Below, piece by piece: positions 11,044-20,265 of a stretch of 64,000 nucleotides of DNA. A program made the translations under genes and the position numbers. This stretch comes from an uncultured Alcaligenaceae bacterium (GTDB lineage Bacteria > Pseudomonadota > Gammaproteobacteria > Burkholderiales > Burkholderiaceae_B). The notes under the pieces are model-generated. The model saw only the letters and a program-made list of their open reading frames with translations. It did no database searches and was not told where the DNA came from. Position 1 is the first letter of the stretch; each line of letters opens with the position of its first letter. The stretch spans positions 62,001 through 126,000 of the forward strand of contig CALEQZ010000013.1 in NCBI GenBank assembly GCA_937908115.1, written 5' to 3'.

Positions 11044-12018
11044 ATGGCCTATTCCTTGCGCAACGCATTGCGAAGCCTCGTCCTGGCTGCAGGCATCCTG
11101 CCTGCGGCCGCCGCCACGGCCGCGTGGCCGGAAAAGCCCGTCACGCTCATCGTGCCTTGGGCCGCCGGCGGCTCGACCGACATCCTGGCGCGCATGCTGT
11201 CCGAACACATGTCCAAGAGCCTGGGCCAACCGGTGATCGTGGAAAACCGCTCCGGCGCATCGGGCAACATCGGCTCGGCCATGGTGGCCCGCGCCGAGCC
11301 CGATGGCTACACGCTGCTCATCGGCTCGATGAGCACGCACACCATGAACGAGGCGCTGTACGACAACATGCCGTTCGACGGCGTCAAGAGCTTCACGCCC
11401 ATCGCCCAGCTGGCCCTGGTGACCAACACCATGGTCATCAACCCATCGGTGCCGGTCAACAACCTGAAGGAGTTCATCGACTACGCGCGCGCCCGTCCCA
11501 AGGAAATCGCCTACGCGTCGGCCGGGCCGGGATCGACCAACCACCTGAGCGCGGCCATGTTCGAGAAGGCCACCGGCATCGAGATGGTCCACATCCCCTA
11601 CCGCGGCGGCGCACCCGCCGTGCTGGACACCGTCGCCGATCGTACGCAGGTGCTGTTCAGCGCCGGCACGCAGACCCTGCCCCACGTGCGCACCGGCAAG
11701 CTCAAGCTGCTTGCCGTCACCGAAACGCAGCGATCCCCGCTGCTGCCCGACGTGCCGACGGTGGCCGAAACGGTCCCTGGCTATTCCATGGAGGTCTGGT
11801 ACGGCGCATTCGGGCCAGCGGGCATGGATCCGGAACTGGTAGACAGGCTGAACAAGGAAATCAACCGCATCCTTGCGCTGCCCGAGGTCCAGAAAAAAAT
11901 GGGCGACATGGGCGTGCTGGTCACGCCATCCACGCCGCAGGAATTTGCCAAGACCCTGGAAGCCGACGCGCAGAAGTACGCCAAGGTCATCCGCGAGCTG
12001 GGAATCAAGGCGCAATGA
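11044..12018 (+). CDS. Bug-type tripartite tricarboxylate transporter receptor
   Basis: This 324-residue periplasmic solute-binding protein belongs to the Bug/TctC family, very expanded in Bordetella and relatives. It has a Sec signal peptide (cleavage around AAAATAAW), then the family motifs WPEKPVTLIVPWAAGGSTD, VIVENRSGASGNIGS, PDGYTLLIGS and VHIPYRGGAPAV. No TctA/TctB membrane subunits lie nearby, which is the rule for Bug receptors. It follows the gamma-glutamyltransferase-like gene and overlaps the GAF gene by the ATGA tetranucleotide. A gamma-glutamyl or related amide ligand is a guess from context. Confidence 0.92.
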   Translation: MAYSLRNALRSLVLAAGILPAAAATAAWPEKPVTLIVPWAAGGSTDILARMLSEHMSKSLGQPVIVENRSGASGNIGSAMVARAEPDGYTLLIGSMSTHTMNEALYDNMPFDGVKSFTPIAQLALVTNTMVINPSVPVNNLKEFIDYARARPKEIAYASAGPGSTNHLSAAMFEKATGIEMVHIPYRGGAPAVLDTVADRTQVLFSAGTQTLPHVRTGKLKLLAVTETQRSPLLPDVPTVAETVPGYSMEVWYGAFGPAGMDPELVDRLNKEINRILALPEVQKKMGDMGVLVTPSTPQEFAKTLEADAQKYAKVIRELGIKAQ

Positions 12019-12512
12019 CGGACCTGGCGGCACGTATCGCGGATGCGGTGTCCGCAAGCGGCGCCGTCGTCGACGCCCTTGCGGGCGTCGACCGCGTCGA
12101 GGCCTTCCGGGCCTTGGACCGCTGGACCTATCCGGTCCTGCGCCAGGCACTGTGCACGGTCAACCGCTTCGACGCGGAAAGCATGGCCGTCGTGCGGCTA
12201 TACAGCTCGGATCCCGCGTCCTATCCGCCCGGCGGATCCAAGCAAAAGCGCGGCACCCCTTGGGGCGAGCACGTCCTGGTGCAGCGCCGGGTCTACGTGG
12301 GTGAAGGCGCGGACGCCATCCGGGCCTCGTTCGACGATCATGCGGCCATTTTGGCGCTGGGGCTGCAGTCGGTGATCAACGTGCCCGTGGTCGCCGGCGG
12401 CCAATGCCTGGGCACGGTCAACTTCTTGATGCGCGAGGCACGCATCGACCCGGCCCACGTCAGCTTTGCCCGGCTGGCGGCGCAGCTGGCGGCGCCGGCC
12501 TTTCTTCGCTAG
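12015..12512 (+). CDS. GAF-domain protein
   Basis: This is a 165-residue cytoplasmic protein consisting essentially of one GAF domain. The readable segments are WTYPVLRQALCTVNRFDAES, VRLYSSDPASYPPGGSKQK, HAAILALGLQSVINVPVVAG and QCLGTVNFLMREARIDPAHV. No output domain is attached, so a small-molecule sensor or an enzyme-like GAF protein are both possible. It overlaps the Bug receptor gene by 4 bp (ATGA), so translation is probably coupled. The function is not known to me. Confidence 0.8.
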   Translation: MTDLAARIADAVSASGAVVDALAGVDRVEAFRALDRWTYPVLRQALCTVNRFDAESMAVVRLYSSDPASYPPGGSKQKRGTPWGEHVLVQRRVYVGEGADAIRASFDDHAAILALGLQSVINVPVVAGGQCLGTVNFLMREARIDPAHVSFARLAAQLAAPAFLR

Positions 12513-12612
12513 GCCTGCCCGGGCGGCCCGCCGCGGCAGCCGGCGGGTTTGCAGCCAAGGCATCCGGCGGCCGCATGGCGCCGGATGCTACGCGCCGCGC
12601 GGCGATCCGGGC

Positions 12613-13176
12613 TTAGGTTCGCGGCAGGGTCACGCCGCGCTGGCCTTGGTACTTGCCACCGCGGTCCTTGTACGAGGTTTCGCACACCTCGTCGCCTTCC
12701 AGGAACAACATCTGCGCGCAGCCCTCGCCGGCGTAGATCTTGGCAGGCAGGGGCGTCGTGTTGGAAAACTCCAGCGTGACGTGGCCTTCCCATTCCGGCT
12801 CGAGCGGCGTGACGTTGACGATGATGCCGCAGCGCGCGTAGGTGCTCTTGCCCAGGCAGATCGTCAAGATGCTGCGCGGGATGCGGAAATACTCGACCGT
12901 GCGCGCCAGCGCGAACGAGTTGGGCGGGATGATGCACACGTCGCCCTTGAAGTCCACGAACGACTTCTCGTCGAAGGCCTTGGGATCGACGATGGTCGAG
13001 TTGATGTTGGTGAAGATCTTGAACTCGTCGGCGCAGCGCACGTCGTACCCGTAGCTGCTGGTACCGTAGCTGACGATGGCGCGGCCGTCGACCGCGCGCA
13101 CCTGGCCTGGCTCGAAGGGTTCGATCATGCCGGCTGCGGCGGCGCGGCGGATCCAGCGGTCGCTTTTCAGGCTCAT
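12613..13176 (-). CDS. dcd: dCTP deaminase
   Basis: This 187-residue dCTP deaminase (dUTPase superfamily) makes dUTP for thymidylate synthesis. Family motifs are SYGTSSYGYDVR near the N-terminus, the active-site block GKSTYARCGIIVNVTPLEPEWEG, and EFSNTTPLPAKIYAGEGCAQ. The C-terminal YKDRGGKYQGQRGVTLPRT is the lid that closes over the triphosphate. The ATG at 13176 (MSLKSDRWI) was chosen over an upstream in-frame start because it gives the family length. It lies 81 bp downstream of tamB in the same orientation; dcd close to apbC and metG is common in Burkholderiales. Confidence 0.96.
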   Translation of the reverse strand: MSLKSDRWIRRAAAAGMIEPFEPGQVRAVDGRAIVSYGTSSYGYDVRCADEFKIFTNINSTIVDPKAFDEKSFVDFKGDVCIIPPNSFALARTVEYFRIPRSILTICLGKSTYARCGIIVNVTPLEPEWEGHVTLEFSNTTPLPAKIYAGEGCAQMLFLEGDEVCETSYKDRGGKYQGQRGVTLPRT

Positions 13177-13257
13177 GGGATGGGTCTCGAAAGGAACGCG
13201 GTATTGTAGCCAGGCGGCGCGCCGCAAGGGCTGCATCGCTGCGGCGGGCGCGCAGGC

Positions 13258-16200
13258 TCAATCGTCCCAGAACGTCCGGTAGATGAGTTCCAGCCCGTTG
13301 ACCGCGCCGGCCTTCAGGTCCACCGACCAATGGCGCGACAACCGGTAGCTGGCCCGGCCCACGGTTTCGGCGCCCGCCAGGCCCTGCTCCAGGCTGAGGG
13401 TGATGCCGTTGGCAAAGCGCTTGCTGGCCACCAGGAATTGCGTCTCCAGTTCGCTCGCGCCGCTGCGGGTGACGTTGCTCGCCACGGTCACGTCCGGCAG
13501 CAGGCTGCCGGAGCTACCGATGGCGCCGGACTTCAGGCCCACGTCATCCAGGCCGAACTGCCTGTAGAACGGCTCGCCCCCACCCAACAGCGCCGTACCC
13601 ACCGACAGCAGCAGCGCCGCGTCACTGCCGCCCTGGTCTGGGCCACGCCCCAGGATCAGCCAGGAGAGCTTCTCGACCTCGCTGACGTCAGGGTAAGAAA
13701 CCAGGTCGATGCGCGGGCGCTGCGCCGTGCCGGCCACCCGCACGCCGGCCTCGACCTGCTCGCCCAGGCGCAGCGCCTCGATGTCCAGCAGCGGATTGTC
13801 CAAGCTGTCCTGGAAAGTGATCGTGCCGCGGCGCAGGTGCAGCCGCTGCCCGTAGGCTTCGAAGCGGCCGCCGCGCGTGCGCAGCACACCGTTGCCGGTC
13901 AGCCGCCCCTGCTCCAGGCGAATGCGCAGGCTGCCCACCAGGCCGGAATCCAGCCCCATGCCGGTCAGGTAAAAGCGCTTGCCCAGGTCTATGCCCATGT
14001 CCATGAAGACCTGCATGCCGTCGGGCGTGCGCACGTCGTCGCCGGCACGCACCACGATAACGTCGTCGTCCAGCGTGGGCACTTCGGACAGGATTTCCAG
14101 GCTGGCCCAGCCAGCGTCGGCGGTCAAGTCGCCGATGATGGACAGCGACGGCAGCGCGGCCTTGATGTCGACCTTGCCAGTCACCATGGCGTAGCGGTCC
14201 GATCGCTGCAGCGCCGGGAAGCGGTGCAGGGTGACGCTGACCTCGCCGCCGGCGCCGGCCAGGTCCCAATGGCCGGCGGCGCTCAAGTAACCGCCTTGCG
14301 CGTCCGCATCCTTGGTGATCCATTCGCGCGTGCGCCATTCGGACGGGATGACCCGCAGCGACGCAGGAAAGCGCAGCGACTCCAGGATCACGCGCTGGTC
14401 CTGCAGGCGTGCCGACAAGGTGCCGTCGACCAGGCGCACCCCGTCGTCGATGCGCACGACGCGCAGCTTCTCGCCCTTGACCGTGCCGCGTGCCTGCCAT
14501 TGGCCGCCGGGCACCCCCTCGGCCTGGACGTCGGCGCGCAAGCTGCCACCGACCTCCAGGCTGTCGCCGGTGAACAGCCCCACCCATGCCAGGTCGGCCA
14601 CATCGGCGCGCAGGTCCACGCGCACGGGCTGGCGCGGTGCCAGCGACAACGCCCCATCCTGGCCGGCGACCAGCGTGGCCGCGGCGCTGCCGCGCAGCGA
14701 TCCCATGCGTTCGGTATCCACGTCCAGTGTCGCCTGCACGCGGCTCGTCGCGCCGGCCGCAACGGCCTTGGCTTCCAGCGCCAGCCGGCGCAGCCCCAGC
14801 GGCACCGGCGGATCGCCGGGGATGCGCAAATCGCCGCTGCGCCGCTCGATGCGTGCGACGCCTGCCAGCGCGCCGGCGAAGGACAAGTCCCACGATGCGC
14901 CCAGCACGATGCGGCGTTGCGTGCCCGGTGCCGATCGGTTGACGCGCCCGGCACCCTGCGGCTGGGGCCGGACATCCGCGTCCAGGGTGGCGCGCACCGC
15001 GCGCACCAAGGCCGCCGTGATGGCGATTTCGTCGATGCGGCCCGCCGTTTGCCAGCGCTGGCCGCCCCCGCGCGAGCCCTCGTGCGCCAGCGCGAACGCG
15101 GCCTGGCCCGGCAGCGCCACGTCCAGCCGCGCCCGGCCGACCTGCCATTGCCATTGCGGCGCGACGGCATCGGGCAGGAACGCCACCGGAATCGCGCTGC
15201 CACGCACGCGGTAACCGGCGTGCGAAGCATCCAGGGCCGATACCGTGCCGCGCCAGCCCACGACGCCAGCCTGGAAGTCGCCGGCGCCGCCGCCCCAGCC
15301 GCCGGCAGCCTCCAAACGCACCGAGCCGGGTGCGCGGCCAACCAGGCCGTCGCGCGCATCCGGCGGGACATAGTCGGCATCGATGCGCACGGAATGGCGC
15401 GCCACCGTGCCGGCCAGCCGGGCCTTGGCCGACGCCTTGCCCGACAGTCCCGGCCACAGATCGGCCAGCCGCGGCGCCTGCACCTGCAGCTCCAGCGCGG
15501 ATGCCGCATCACCCCAGGCGCCCTGCCCGCGCAGGCGATTGGCGCCCAGTCGCAGGTCGGCGTCCAACCGTGGGACCTGCAGGCGCGCCCAGTCCGCGGT
15601 TGGGCCATCGGTGCGCACCTGCGCAGCCAGTGTGCCGTCAAGCGGCTGGCCATTCCACCGGCTGCCCTCGTCCAGCACGAGCTTGATGCTGGCCTCGGAC
15701 ACGACGGCGCGGTCAACCAGTTCCGCGTCGACCTCCAGCCTGCCCGACAATGCAGCCGGTGCAGCCATGGCGCCGGCCAGCAGCTTGCCAACATCGAAGT
15801 TGCGGCTGTCGATGCCGATGCGCAGGCGCTCGCGCGAGGTGGCTGGCGCCTGTCCCGGTCCGCCGGCTTCGTTCGGCGCTGCGCGCCACTGTAGCTGGGC
15901 GCCCAGCGCCGAGCCGTCGCCCAACTTCACGTCCACGTCCGCCTGGCGCACCGGGATCGCGTCCCGAGGCGTGGCCTGTGCCTGGGCGCGCAGCGCCAAG
16001 CCCGGCCCGTCTCCCGTGACGGCTACCGCCAATTCCTGCAGCGAGCCTTGTACCGCCACGTCCGACAGGATGGTGCAGCCCGGCGCATCGTCGCCCTGCC
16101 CGTCGCCCGACGCGTCGATGGGTGCTGCCGGACCCTTGCCGGCTTGCGGCACGCCGTTGCCTGCGGACTTGCCCGCCAGCGACGCGCCGGGCAGCCTGTC

Positions 16201-16875
16201 GGCCAGGCACACCGGCGATGCCGCGTCCGGCCCGTGCAGCGACGCCAGCAGCCGCACGTCCATGGGCCAGGGGTCGGACAGTTCGGTCAACCGCAGCTCG
16301 CCCTGCAGCCGCGCATGGGCCAGGGGATGCGCCAGGCGCAGGCTGGCGATGCGCAGCTGCAGTCCCGGCTTGCCAAGCGCGACCGTTGACCGGAAATCGT
16401 CCACCGCCACGGGCAGCGGCTCGCCGTCGAGCACCAGTTCGAAGCGGCCGACCGCCAGCCGGTCAACGGCCACGTCCACGGGGATCACCACGGCCGCGCC
16501 GCCCTCACCTGGGTCGTCCTCCGGTAACGATGTGGTGCTCACCCGCAGTACGTCGGCCGACAAATCCTGCACCCGCAACAGGCCGCGCGACAAGGCGCGC
16601 CAGTCCACATTCAGGTTCAGCCCTTGCGCGTCGATTGCCGCGCCCGGCAGATTCAGGCTGAGCGCGCCCACTTGCACGCCGTCGAGCAGGGTGCCACGCA
16701 CACGGCTGGCCTGGCCGTCGAGCTGTGCGGCGACGATGCGCAGCAGCATCGCCGTGCCGCTTTGCGTGGCCATCATCCACGCGACGAACGCCAGCGCCAC
16801 CCCGCCCAGGGCAAGCAAAAAGGGCAGCCACCAGACCAGCACCCGTTTCAGCAGATTGCGCAGCAGGCCCGCCAT
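13258..16875 (-). CDS. tamB: TamB, inner-membrane-anchored translocation and assembly module protein
   Basis: TamB is a very long periplasm-spanning protein (1205 residues here), anchored in the inner membrane and partnered with TamA in outer-membrane autotransporter assembly and lipid transport. A single N-terminal membrane helix (about residues 12-34, VLVWWLPFLLALGGVALAF) is followed by repetitive beta-rich AsmA-like segments. The C-terminal DUF490 domain contains GNGVLRTRGGRFEAYGQRLH and PLLDIEALRLGEQVEAGV, and the protein ends in ELIYRTFWDD. The ATG overlaps the tamA stop codon by one base (TGATG), so translation is coupled. A long open frame on the opposite strand is a GC artefact. Confidence 0.93.
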   Translation of the reverse strand: MAGLLRNLLKRVLVWWLPFLLALGGVALAFVAWMMATQSGTAMLLRIVAAQLDGQASRVRGTLLDGVQVGALSLNLPGAAIDAQGLNLNVDWRALSRGLLRVQDLSADVLRVSTTSLPEDDPGEGGAAVVIPVDVAVDRLAVGRFELVLDGEPLPVAVDDFRSTVALGKPGLQLRIASLRLAHPLAHARLQGELRLTELSDPWPMDVRLLASLHGPDAASPVCLADRLPGASLAGKSAGNGVPQAGKGPAAPIDASGDGQGDDAPGCTILSDVAVQGSLQELAVAVTGDGPGLALRAQAQATPRDAIPVRQADVDVKLGDGSALGAQLQWRAAPNEAGGPGQAPATSRERLRIGIDSRNFDVGKLLAGAMAAPAALSGRLEVDAELVDRAVVSEASIKLVLDEGSRWNGQPLDGTLAAQVRTDGPTADWARLQVPRLDADLRLGANRLRGQGAWGDAASALELQVQAPRLADLWPGLSGKASAKARLAGTVARHSVRIDADYVPPDARDGLVGRAPGSVRLEAAGGWGGGAGDFQAGVVGWRGTVSALDASHAGYRVRGSAIPVAFLPDAVAPQWQWQVGRARLDVALPGQAAFALAHEGSRGGGQRWQTAGRIDEIAITAALVRAVRATLDADVRPQPQGAGRVNRSAPGTQRRIVLGASWDLSFAGALAGVARIERRSGDLRIPGDPPVPLGLRRLALEAKAVAAGATSRVQATLDVDTERMGSLRGSAAATLVAGQDGALSLAPRQPVRVDLRADVADLAWVGLFTGDSLEVGGSLRADVQAEGVPGGQWQARGTVKGEKLRVVRIDDGVRLVDGTLSARLQDQRVILESLRFPASLRVIPSEWRTREWITKDADAQGGYLSAAGHWDLAGAGGEVSVTLHRFPALQRSDRYAMVTGKVDIKAALPSLSIIGDLTADAGWASLEILSEVPTLDDDVIVVRAGDDVRTPDGMQVFMDMGIDLGKRFYLTGMGLDSGLVGSLRIRLEQGRLTGNGVLRTRGGRFEAYGQRLHLRRGTITFQDSLDNPLLDIEALRLGEQVEAGVRVAGTAQRPRIDLVSYPDVSEVEKLSWLILGRGPDQGGSDAALLLSVGTALLGGGEPFYRQFGLDDVGLKSGAIGSSGSLLPDVTVASNVTRSGASELETQFLVASKRFANGITLSLEQGLAGAETVGRASYRLSRHWSVDLKAGAVNGLELIYRTFWDD

Positions 16876-18743
16876 CAGAACGCGATCCCCAGCGAGAAAT
16901 GCAGCCGCAGGCTGCGGTCGCGCTGGCCGTAGGCTACGTCCAAGAACAAGGGGCCGGCCGGGGTGCGCACCCGCGCCCCCACGCCGTAGCCGACGGCCGG
17001 CTTCATTTCGCCGAAGGATTGGGCCGCGTCGCCCGCGTCCACGAAAACTGCCATGCCCCAACGCTCGTCGAAGTAGTGCATGTACTCGGCGCTGACCACC
17101 GCGAGCGTGGATGCCCCCACTATCGCGTCGTCGAGCTCGCGGCCGATGCTCAGGTATTTGTAGCCGCGTATGCTGCGCGCCCCGCCGGTGCGGAACCCGA
17201 AGTCGTCGGGCACCTGGGTGCGCCCGTCCGACCACATGCGGCCCACCTCGCCGCGCACGGTGAATACGTCGAGATCGCCCACCGGCCACCAGTGCTGCCC
17301 GCGCAGGGTCGCGCGGGCGAACGGCCGCTTGCGGTCCAACGTCATCCCCACGCCGCCGCCGACCGCGATCAAGTGCCCTTCGCGCGGGTCATACTTGTTG
17401 TCCACGTCGCGGCGCAGCCATTCCGTGGTGGCCGACACCGTCGGCAAGTCATAGCGGTCGCCGCCGTCGACCTTGACACGATCGTAGGCGCCCAGCAGCC
17501 CGAAGCGGTTTTCATACTCGACCCGGCTGCCGTCCCCGGCGCGGCGCTCGCGCAACCGGGTAGCGCCCACGGCAAAGCGCGTGACGTCCAGCCCTTGGAT
17601 GTCCGTGTGGTCGGCCAGCAGGCCGATGCTGTCCTTTTGGCCTTTTTCATCGGGCGGCAAGTAGAAATCCAGGTAAGCGCGCTGACGCAGCCGGTCCACC
17701 CCCAGGCCCGTCTCCATGGTCAGCGGCTGGCCCAGGACGACGTTCTGGCGATACTGCGTCTCGAAGCGCAGCCCAGCGGTATCGTCCACGCCGACCGCGG
17801 CGGCAAGCCGCTTGGCCGGCGCCTCGGACACCCGCACGCGCACCGGCAGCTGCACTTCGTCGCGGGCCATCAGGTCGGCCGCCGCATCGGACGCGCGCAC
17901 GCCCGCCGGGCCCGACTCGGCATCCGCAGCCGGCGGCGTTTCCGCGGCCCCCGGCTGCGACGCGTGGCCGGGACGCTCCAGCGACACGAAGGCGCCGCGG
18001 AAAAAAGCCGTGCCTTGCAGGCTTTGCTGCCAGCCCTGGAGCTTTTCGCGGTCATAGGCCGCACCCGGCGCGTACCGCACGTAGCGCCTGACCAGGCTTT
18101 CGGGCACGCGCTTGAGCCCCTCGGTCGACAACGGGCCCAGCGTCACCTTCGGCCCGCTGTCGAGCACCACGCGTAGCGCCACCGTGGCGGCATCGGGGTC
18201 GACCGTGGCGCGCGATTCGGCAATGCGCGCCAGGTAAAAATCGCGCGCGCCCGCCTCGGCCAGCAGGTCGGCCTTGGCGCGGTTCCAGTCTTCGTTGATG
18301 AAAAACCGGCCGGCCGGCAGCCCCCATTGCTGGCGCAGGGCTTGCATGCGGTCGGCATAGCCGCCGCCGGCAATGCGGCCGCGAAAAGATATATCGACGC
18401 TGGCCACCTTGGCGCGCGGCCCGGGCTCGATGACGATGTCCCAGGTCTCGCCCGCGACGTCGCGGCCGGCCTGCAGCGTGACCTTCGGCGTGAAATACCC
18501 CTGCGTGGCCAGCGCCGAGAGCGTGGCATCGCGCGCGCGCCGCCGCAGGCGCGTGGCCTCGCCGCCGTCCTGGTCTTCGGCCAGGCGTGCGATCGCCTCG
18601 ACCGCCTGGGTGATGGCCTGCAGCGCCTCGGGCGGCACGCCGCCCGGATCGATGGTCACCTCTGGGCGCTGCTGGGCCTGGACGGCCGCCGCCCAGGCGA
18701 TCAGCAAACCTGCCAGCAGCCTGGACGTCGTACTCATCGCCAT
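16875..18743 (-). CDS. tamA: TamA, Omp85-family outer-membrane translocation and assembly protein
   Basis: This 622-residue BamA/Omp85-family protein starts with a signal peptide (residues 1-24, ending AAAVQAQ). POTRA domains follow (FTPKVTLQAGRDVAGETWDI and GPKVTLGPLSTEGLKRVPE regions). An Ala/Pro-rich insert of about 40 residues precedes a C-terminal 16-strand barrel with the RGYKYLSIGRELDD lid motif. The protein ends in SLGIAF, an aromatic end recognised by the Bam machinery. The ATG at 18743 (MAMSTTS) was chosen; an internal ATG six bases later is equally possible. It lies 44 bp after apbC and is coupled to tamB. Confidence 0.93.
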   Translation of the reverse strand: MAMSTTSRLLAGLLIAWAAAVQAQQRPEVTIDPGGVPPEALQAITQAVEAIARLAEDQDGGEATRLRRRARDATLSALATQGYFTPKVTLQAGRDVAGETWDIVIEPGPRAKVASVDISFRGRIAGGGYADRMQALRQQWGLPAGRFFINEDWNRAKADLLAEAGARDFYLARIAESRATVDPDAATVALRVVLDSGPKVTLGPLSTEGLKRVPESLVRRYVRYAPGAAYDREKLQGWQQSLQGTAFFRGAFVSLERPGHASQPGAAETPPAADAESGPAGVRASDAAADLMARDEVQLPVRVRVSEAPAKRLAAAVGVDDTAGLRFETQYRQNVVLGQPLTMETGLGVDRLRQRAYLDFYLPPDEKGQKDSIGLLADHTDIQGLDVTRFAVGATRLRERRAGDGSRVEYENRFGLLGAYDRVKVDGGDRYDLPTVSATTEWLRRDVDNKYDPREGHLIAVGGGVGMTLDRKRPFARATLRGQHWWPVGDLDVFTVRGEVGRMWSDGRTQVPDDFGFRTGGARSIRGYKYLSIGRELDDAIVGASTLAVVSAEYMHYFDERWGMAVFVDAGDAAQSFGEMKPAVGYGVGARVRTPAGPLFLDVAYGQRDRSLRLHFSLGIAF

Positions 18744-18787
18744 TGCCCGCGTTCCGCAGCGCCCGTCAGGCGAGCCGATGGCGCCAT

Positions 18788-19870
18788 CTATTGCGACCGC
18801 TGCACCACGACCGAGGGCATCTTGCCGCTGTAATCGGGCGGCAGGCGCGCCACGCCGGCGGCCACGCGCAGCGCGATGGCCCGGTACAGGCCGGCCTCCT
18901 CGCTGTCCGGGCGGGCGATGACCGTAGGCCGGCCCGCATCGGTCTGCTCGCGTATCGCCAGCGCCAGCGGCAGGCTGCCCAGCCAGGGCACGCCGCATTC
19001 CTCGGCCATGCGGCGGCCGCCCCCCTCGCCGAAAATGTGCTCGGCGTGGCCACACTGAGAGCAAATATGTATCGCCATGTTCTCGACCACCCCCAGCACG
19101 GGAACGTTGACCTTTTCGAACATGCGCAGCCCCTTGCGCGCATCGAGTAGCGCAATGTCCTGCGGCGTGGTGACGATGACGGCACCGGCCACGGGCACCT
19201 TCTGCGCCAGCGTCAACGCGATGTCGCCCGTGCCGGGCGGCATGTCGACGATCAGGTAATCGAGTTCGCGCCAGTTGGTCTGGCGCAGCAATTGCTCCAG
19301 CGCCTGCGTGACCATGGGCCCGCGCCAGATCGCCGGCGCGTCGGCGTCGATGAGGAAACCGATGGAATTGGCCTGCACGCCGTGCCCGACCAGGGGCTCC
19401 ATGGTTTTGTTGTCACGGCTTTCTGGCCGGCCGGACACGCCGAGCATGGCCGGCACGCTCGGCCCGTAGATGTCGGCGTCGAGCAGCCCGACCGAGGCGC
19501 CCTCGGCAGACAGCGCCAGGGCCAGGTTGACCGCCGTGGTGCTCTTGCCGACGCCGCCCTTGCCAGAGGCGACGGCGATGATATTGCGCACCTGGGGCAA
19601 CGGCTGCAGGCCGCGCTGCACGGCATGCGCGCGCACGGTGCCCTGCACCGTCACCCGGGGCTCGGCCACGCCCGCCGCCCGCAGGGCGGCTTCGATGCGC
19701 GCCTGCAAGTCACCCGCCACACTGCGAGCGGGGTAGCCGAGGTCGACCGTCACGGCCGCGGCATCGCCATCGATGGATACATCTTTGTCGCGCACGGCCA
19801 ACGGCCCGCCTAGCACGGGATCGGCCACGCCTGCGACGGCGGCGCGAATTTGTTCTATCGTAAGGGACAT
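18788..19870 (-). CDS. apbC: Mrp/ApbC-family iron-sulfur cluster carrier ATPase
   Basis: This 360-residue P-loop scaffold or carrier protein transfers Fe-S clusters to apoproteins. An N-terminal MIP18/DUF59-like domain (about residues 1-90) is followed by the deviant Walker A ASGKGGVGKST (101-111), LLDADIYGPSVP and VDMPPGTGDIALT. The cluster-binding CxxC is C270/C273 in HICSQCGH. The ATG at 19870 was chosen over two upstream in-frame starts because MSLTIEQIRAAV is the usual N-terminus. It heads the apbC-tamA-tamB run and is divergent from a small membrane protein gene. Confidence 0.95.
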   Translation of the reverse strand: MSLTIEQIRAAVAGVADPVLGGPLAVRDKDVSIDGDAAAVTVDLGYPARSVAGDLQARIEAALRAAGVAEPRVTVQGTVRAHAVQRGLQPLPQVRNIIAVASGKGGVGKSTTAVNLALALSAEGASVGLLDADIYGPSVPAMLGVSGRPESRDNKTMEPLVGHGVQANSIGFLIDADAPAIWRGPMVTQALEQLLRQTNWRELDYLIVDMPPGTGDIALTLAQKVPVAGAVIVTTPQDIALLDARKGLRMFEKVNVPVLGVVENMAIHICSQCGHAEHIFGEGGGRRMAEECGVPWLGSLPLALAIREQTDAGRPTVIARPDSEEAGLYRAIALRVAAGVARLPPDYSGKMPSVVVQRSQ

Positions 19871-19995
19871 GTCAACGTAATCTCGCATCACGGGACGCGA
19901 TCGGCGTCCCGCCTGCAAGAATAGCTTAAGGGTGAAGCGCCGGCTGCTTCCGCCCGTTACGGGAACCTTAGACGCCGGCAGGCGTCCATTCAATC

Positions 19996-20265
19996 ATGAC
20001 AGATCTCATCAGCCGTTTCCTGCGCGCCGTCCTGTTTGCCGTGCTTGCCCTGGTAGGCATGGGCATGGCGCTCGTCTTCATGCTCTCCACCGCCGTGGCG
20101 GTGGCCGTGCTCTACGTGGTGGCGCGCTTGCGCGGCCAGCCTTTCGGCGTGCGCGCCTATTGGGCGCAGCGGCGCGGCGCCGCCTACGGCCGCGCGCCAG
20201 CAGGCGGGGCCCATCCTTTCCGGCGCGGCGAAATCATCGACGTCGAGGTGCGCGAAGTCCGCTAG
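19996..20265 (+). CDS. Small membrane protein of unknown function
   Basis: This is an 89-residue protein I do not recognise. One strong hydrophobic segment or helical hairpin (about residues 9-44: FLRAVLFAVLALVGMGMALV and on) is followed by an Arg/Ala-rich cytoplasmic tail containing YWAQRRGAAYGRAP. It ends in EIIDVEVREVR. It is divergent from apbC and overlaps the convergent LysR gene by 4 bp. Codon use matches the neighbourhood, and the frame stops exactly at the LysR terminus, so it is probably real. Confidence 0.65.
   Translation: MTDLISRFLRAVLFAVLALVGMGMALVFMLSTAVAVAVLYVVARLRGQPFGVRAYWAQRRGAAYGRAPAGGAHPFRRGEIIDVEVREVR

Noticed and set aside
13330..15894. 854-codon open frame on the plus strand
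   Set aside because: It is antisense to tamB and its translation is low-complexity Arg/Ala/Gly/His-rich. Long antisense frames are expected opposite GC-rich genes; no domain is recognisable.
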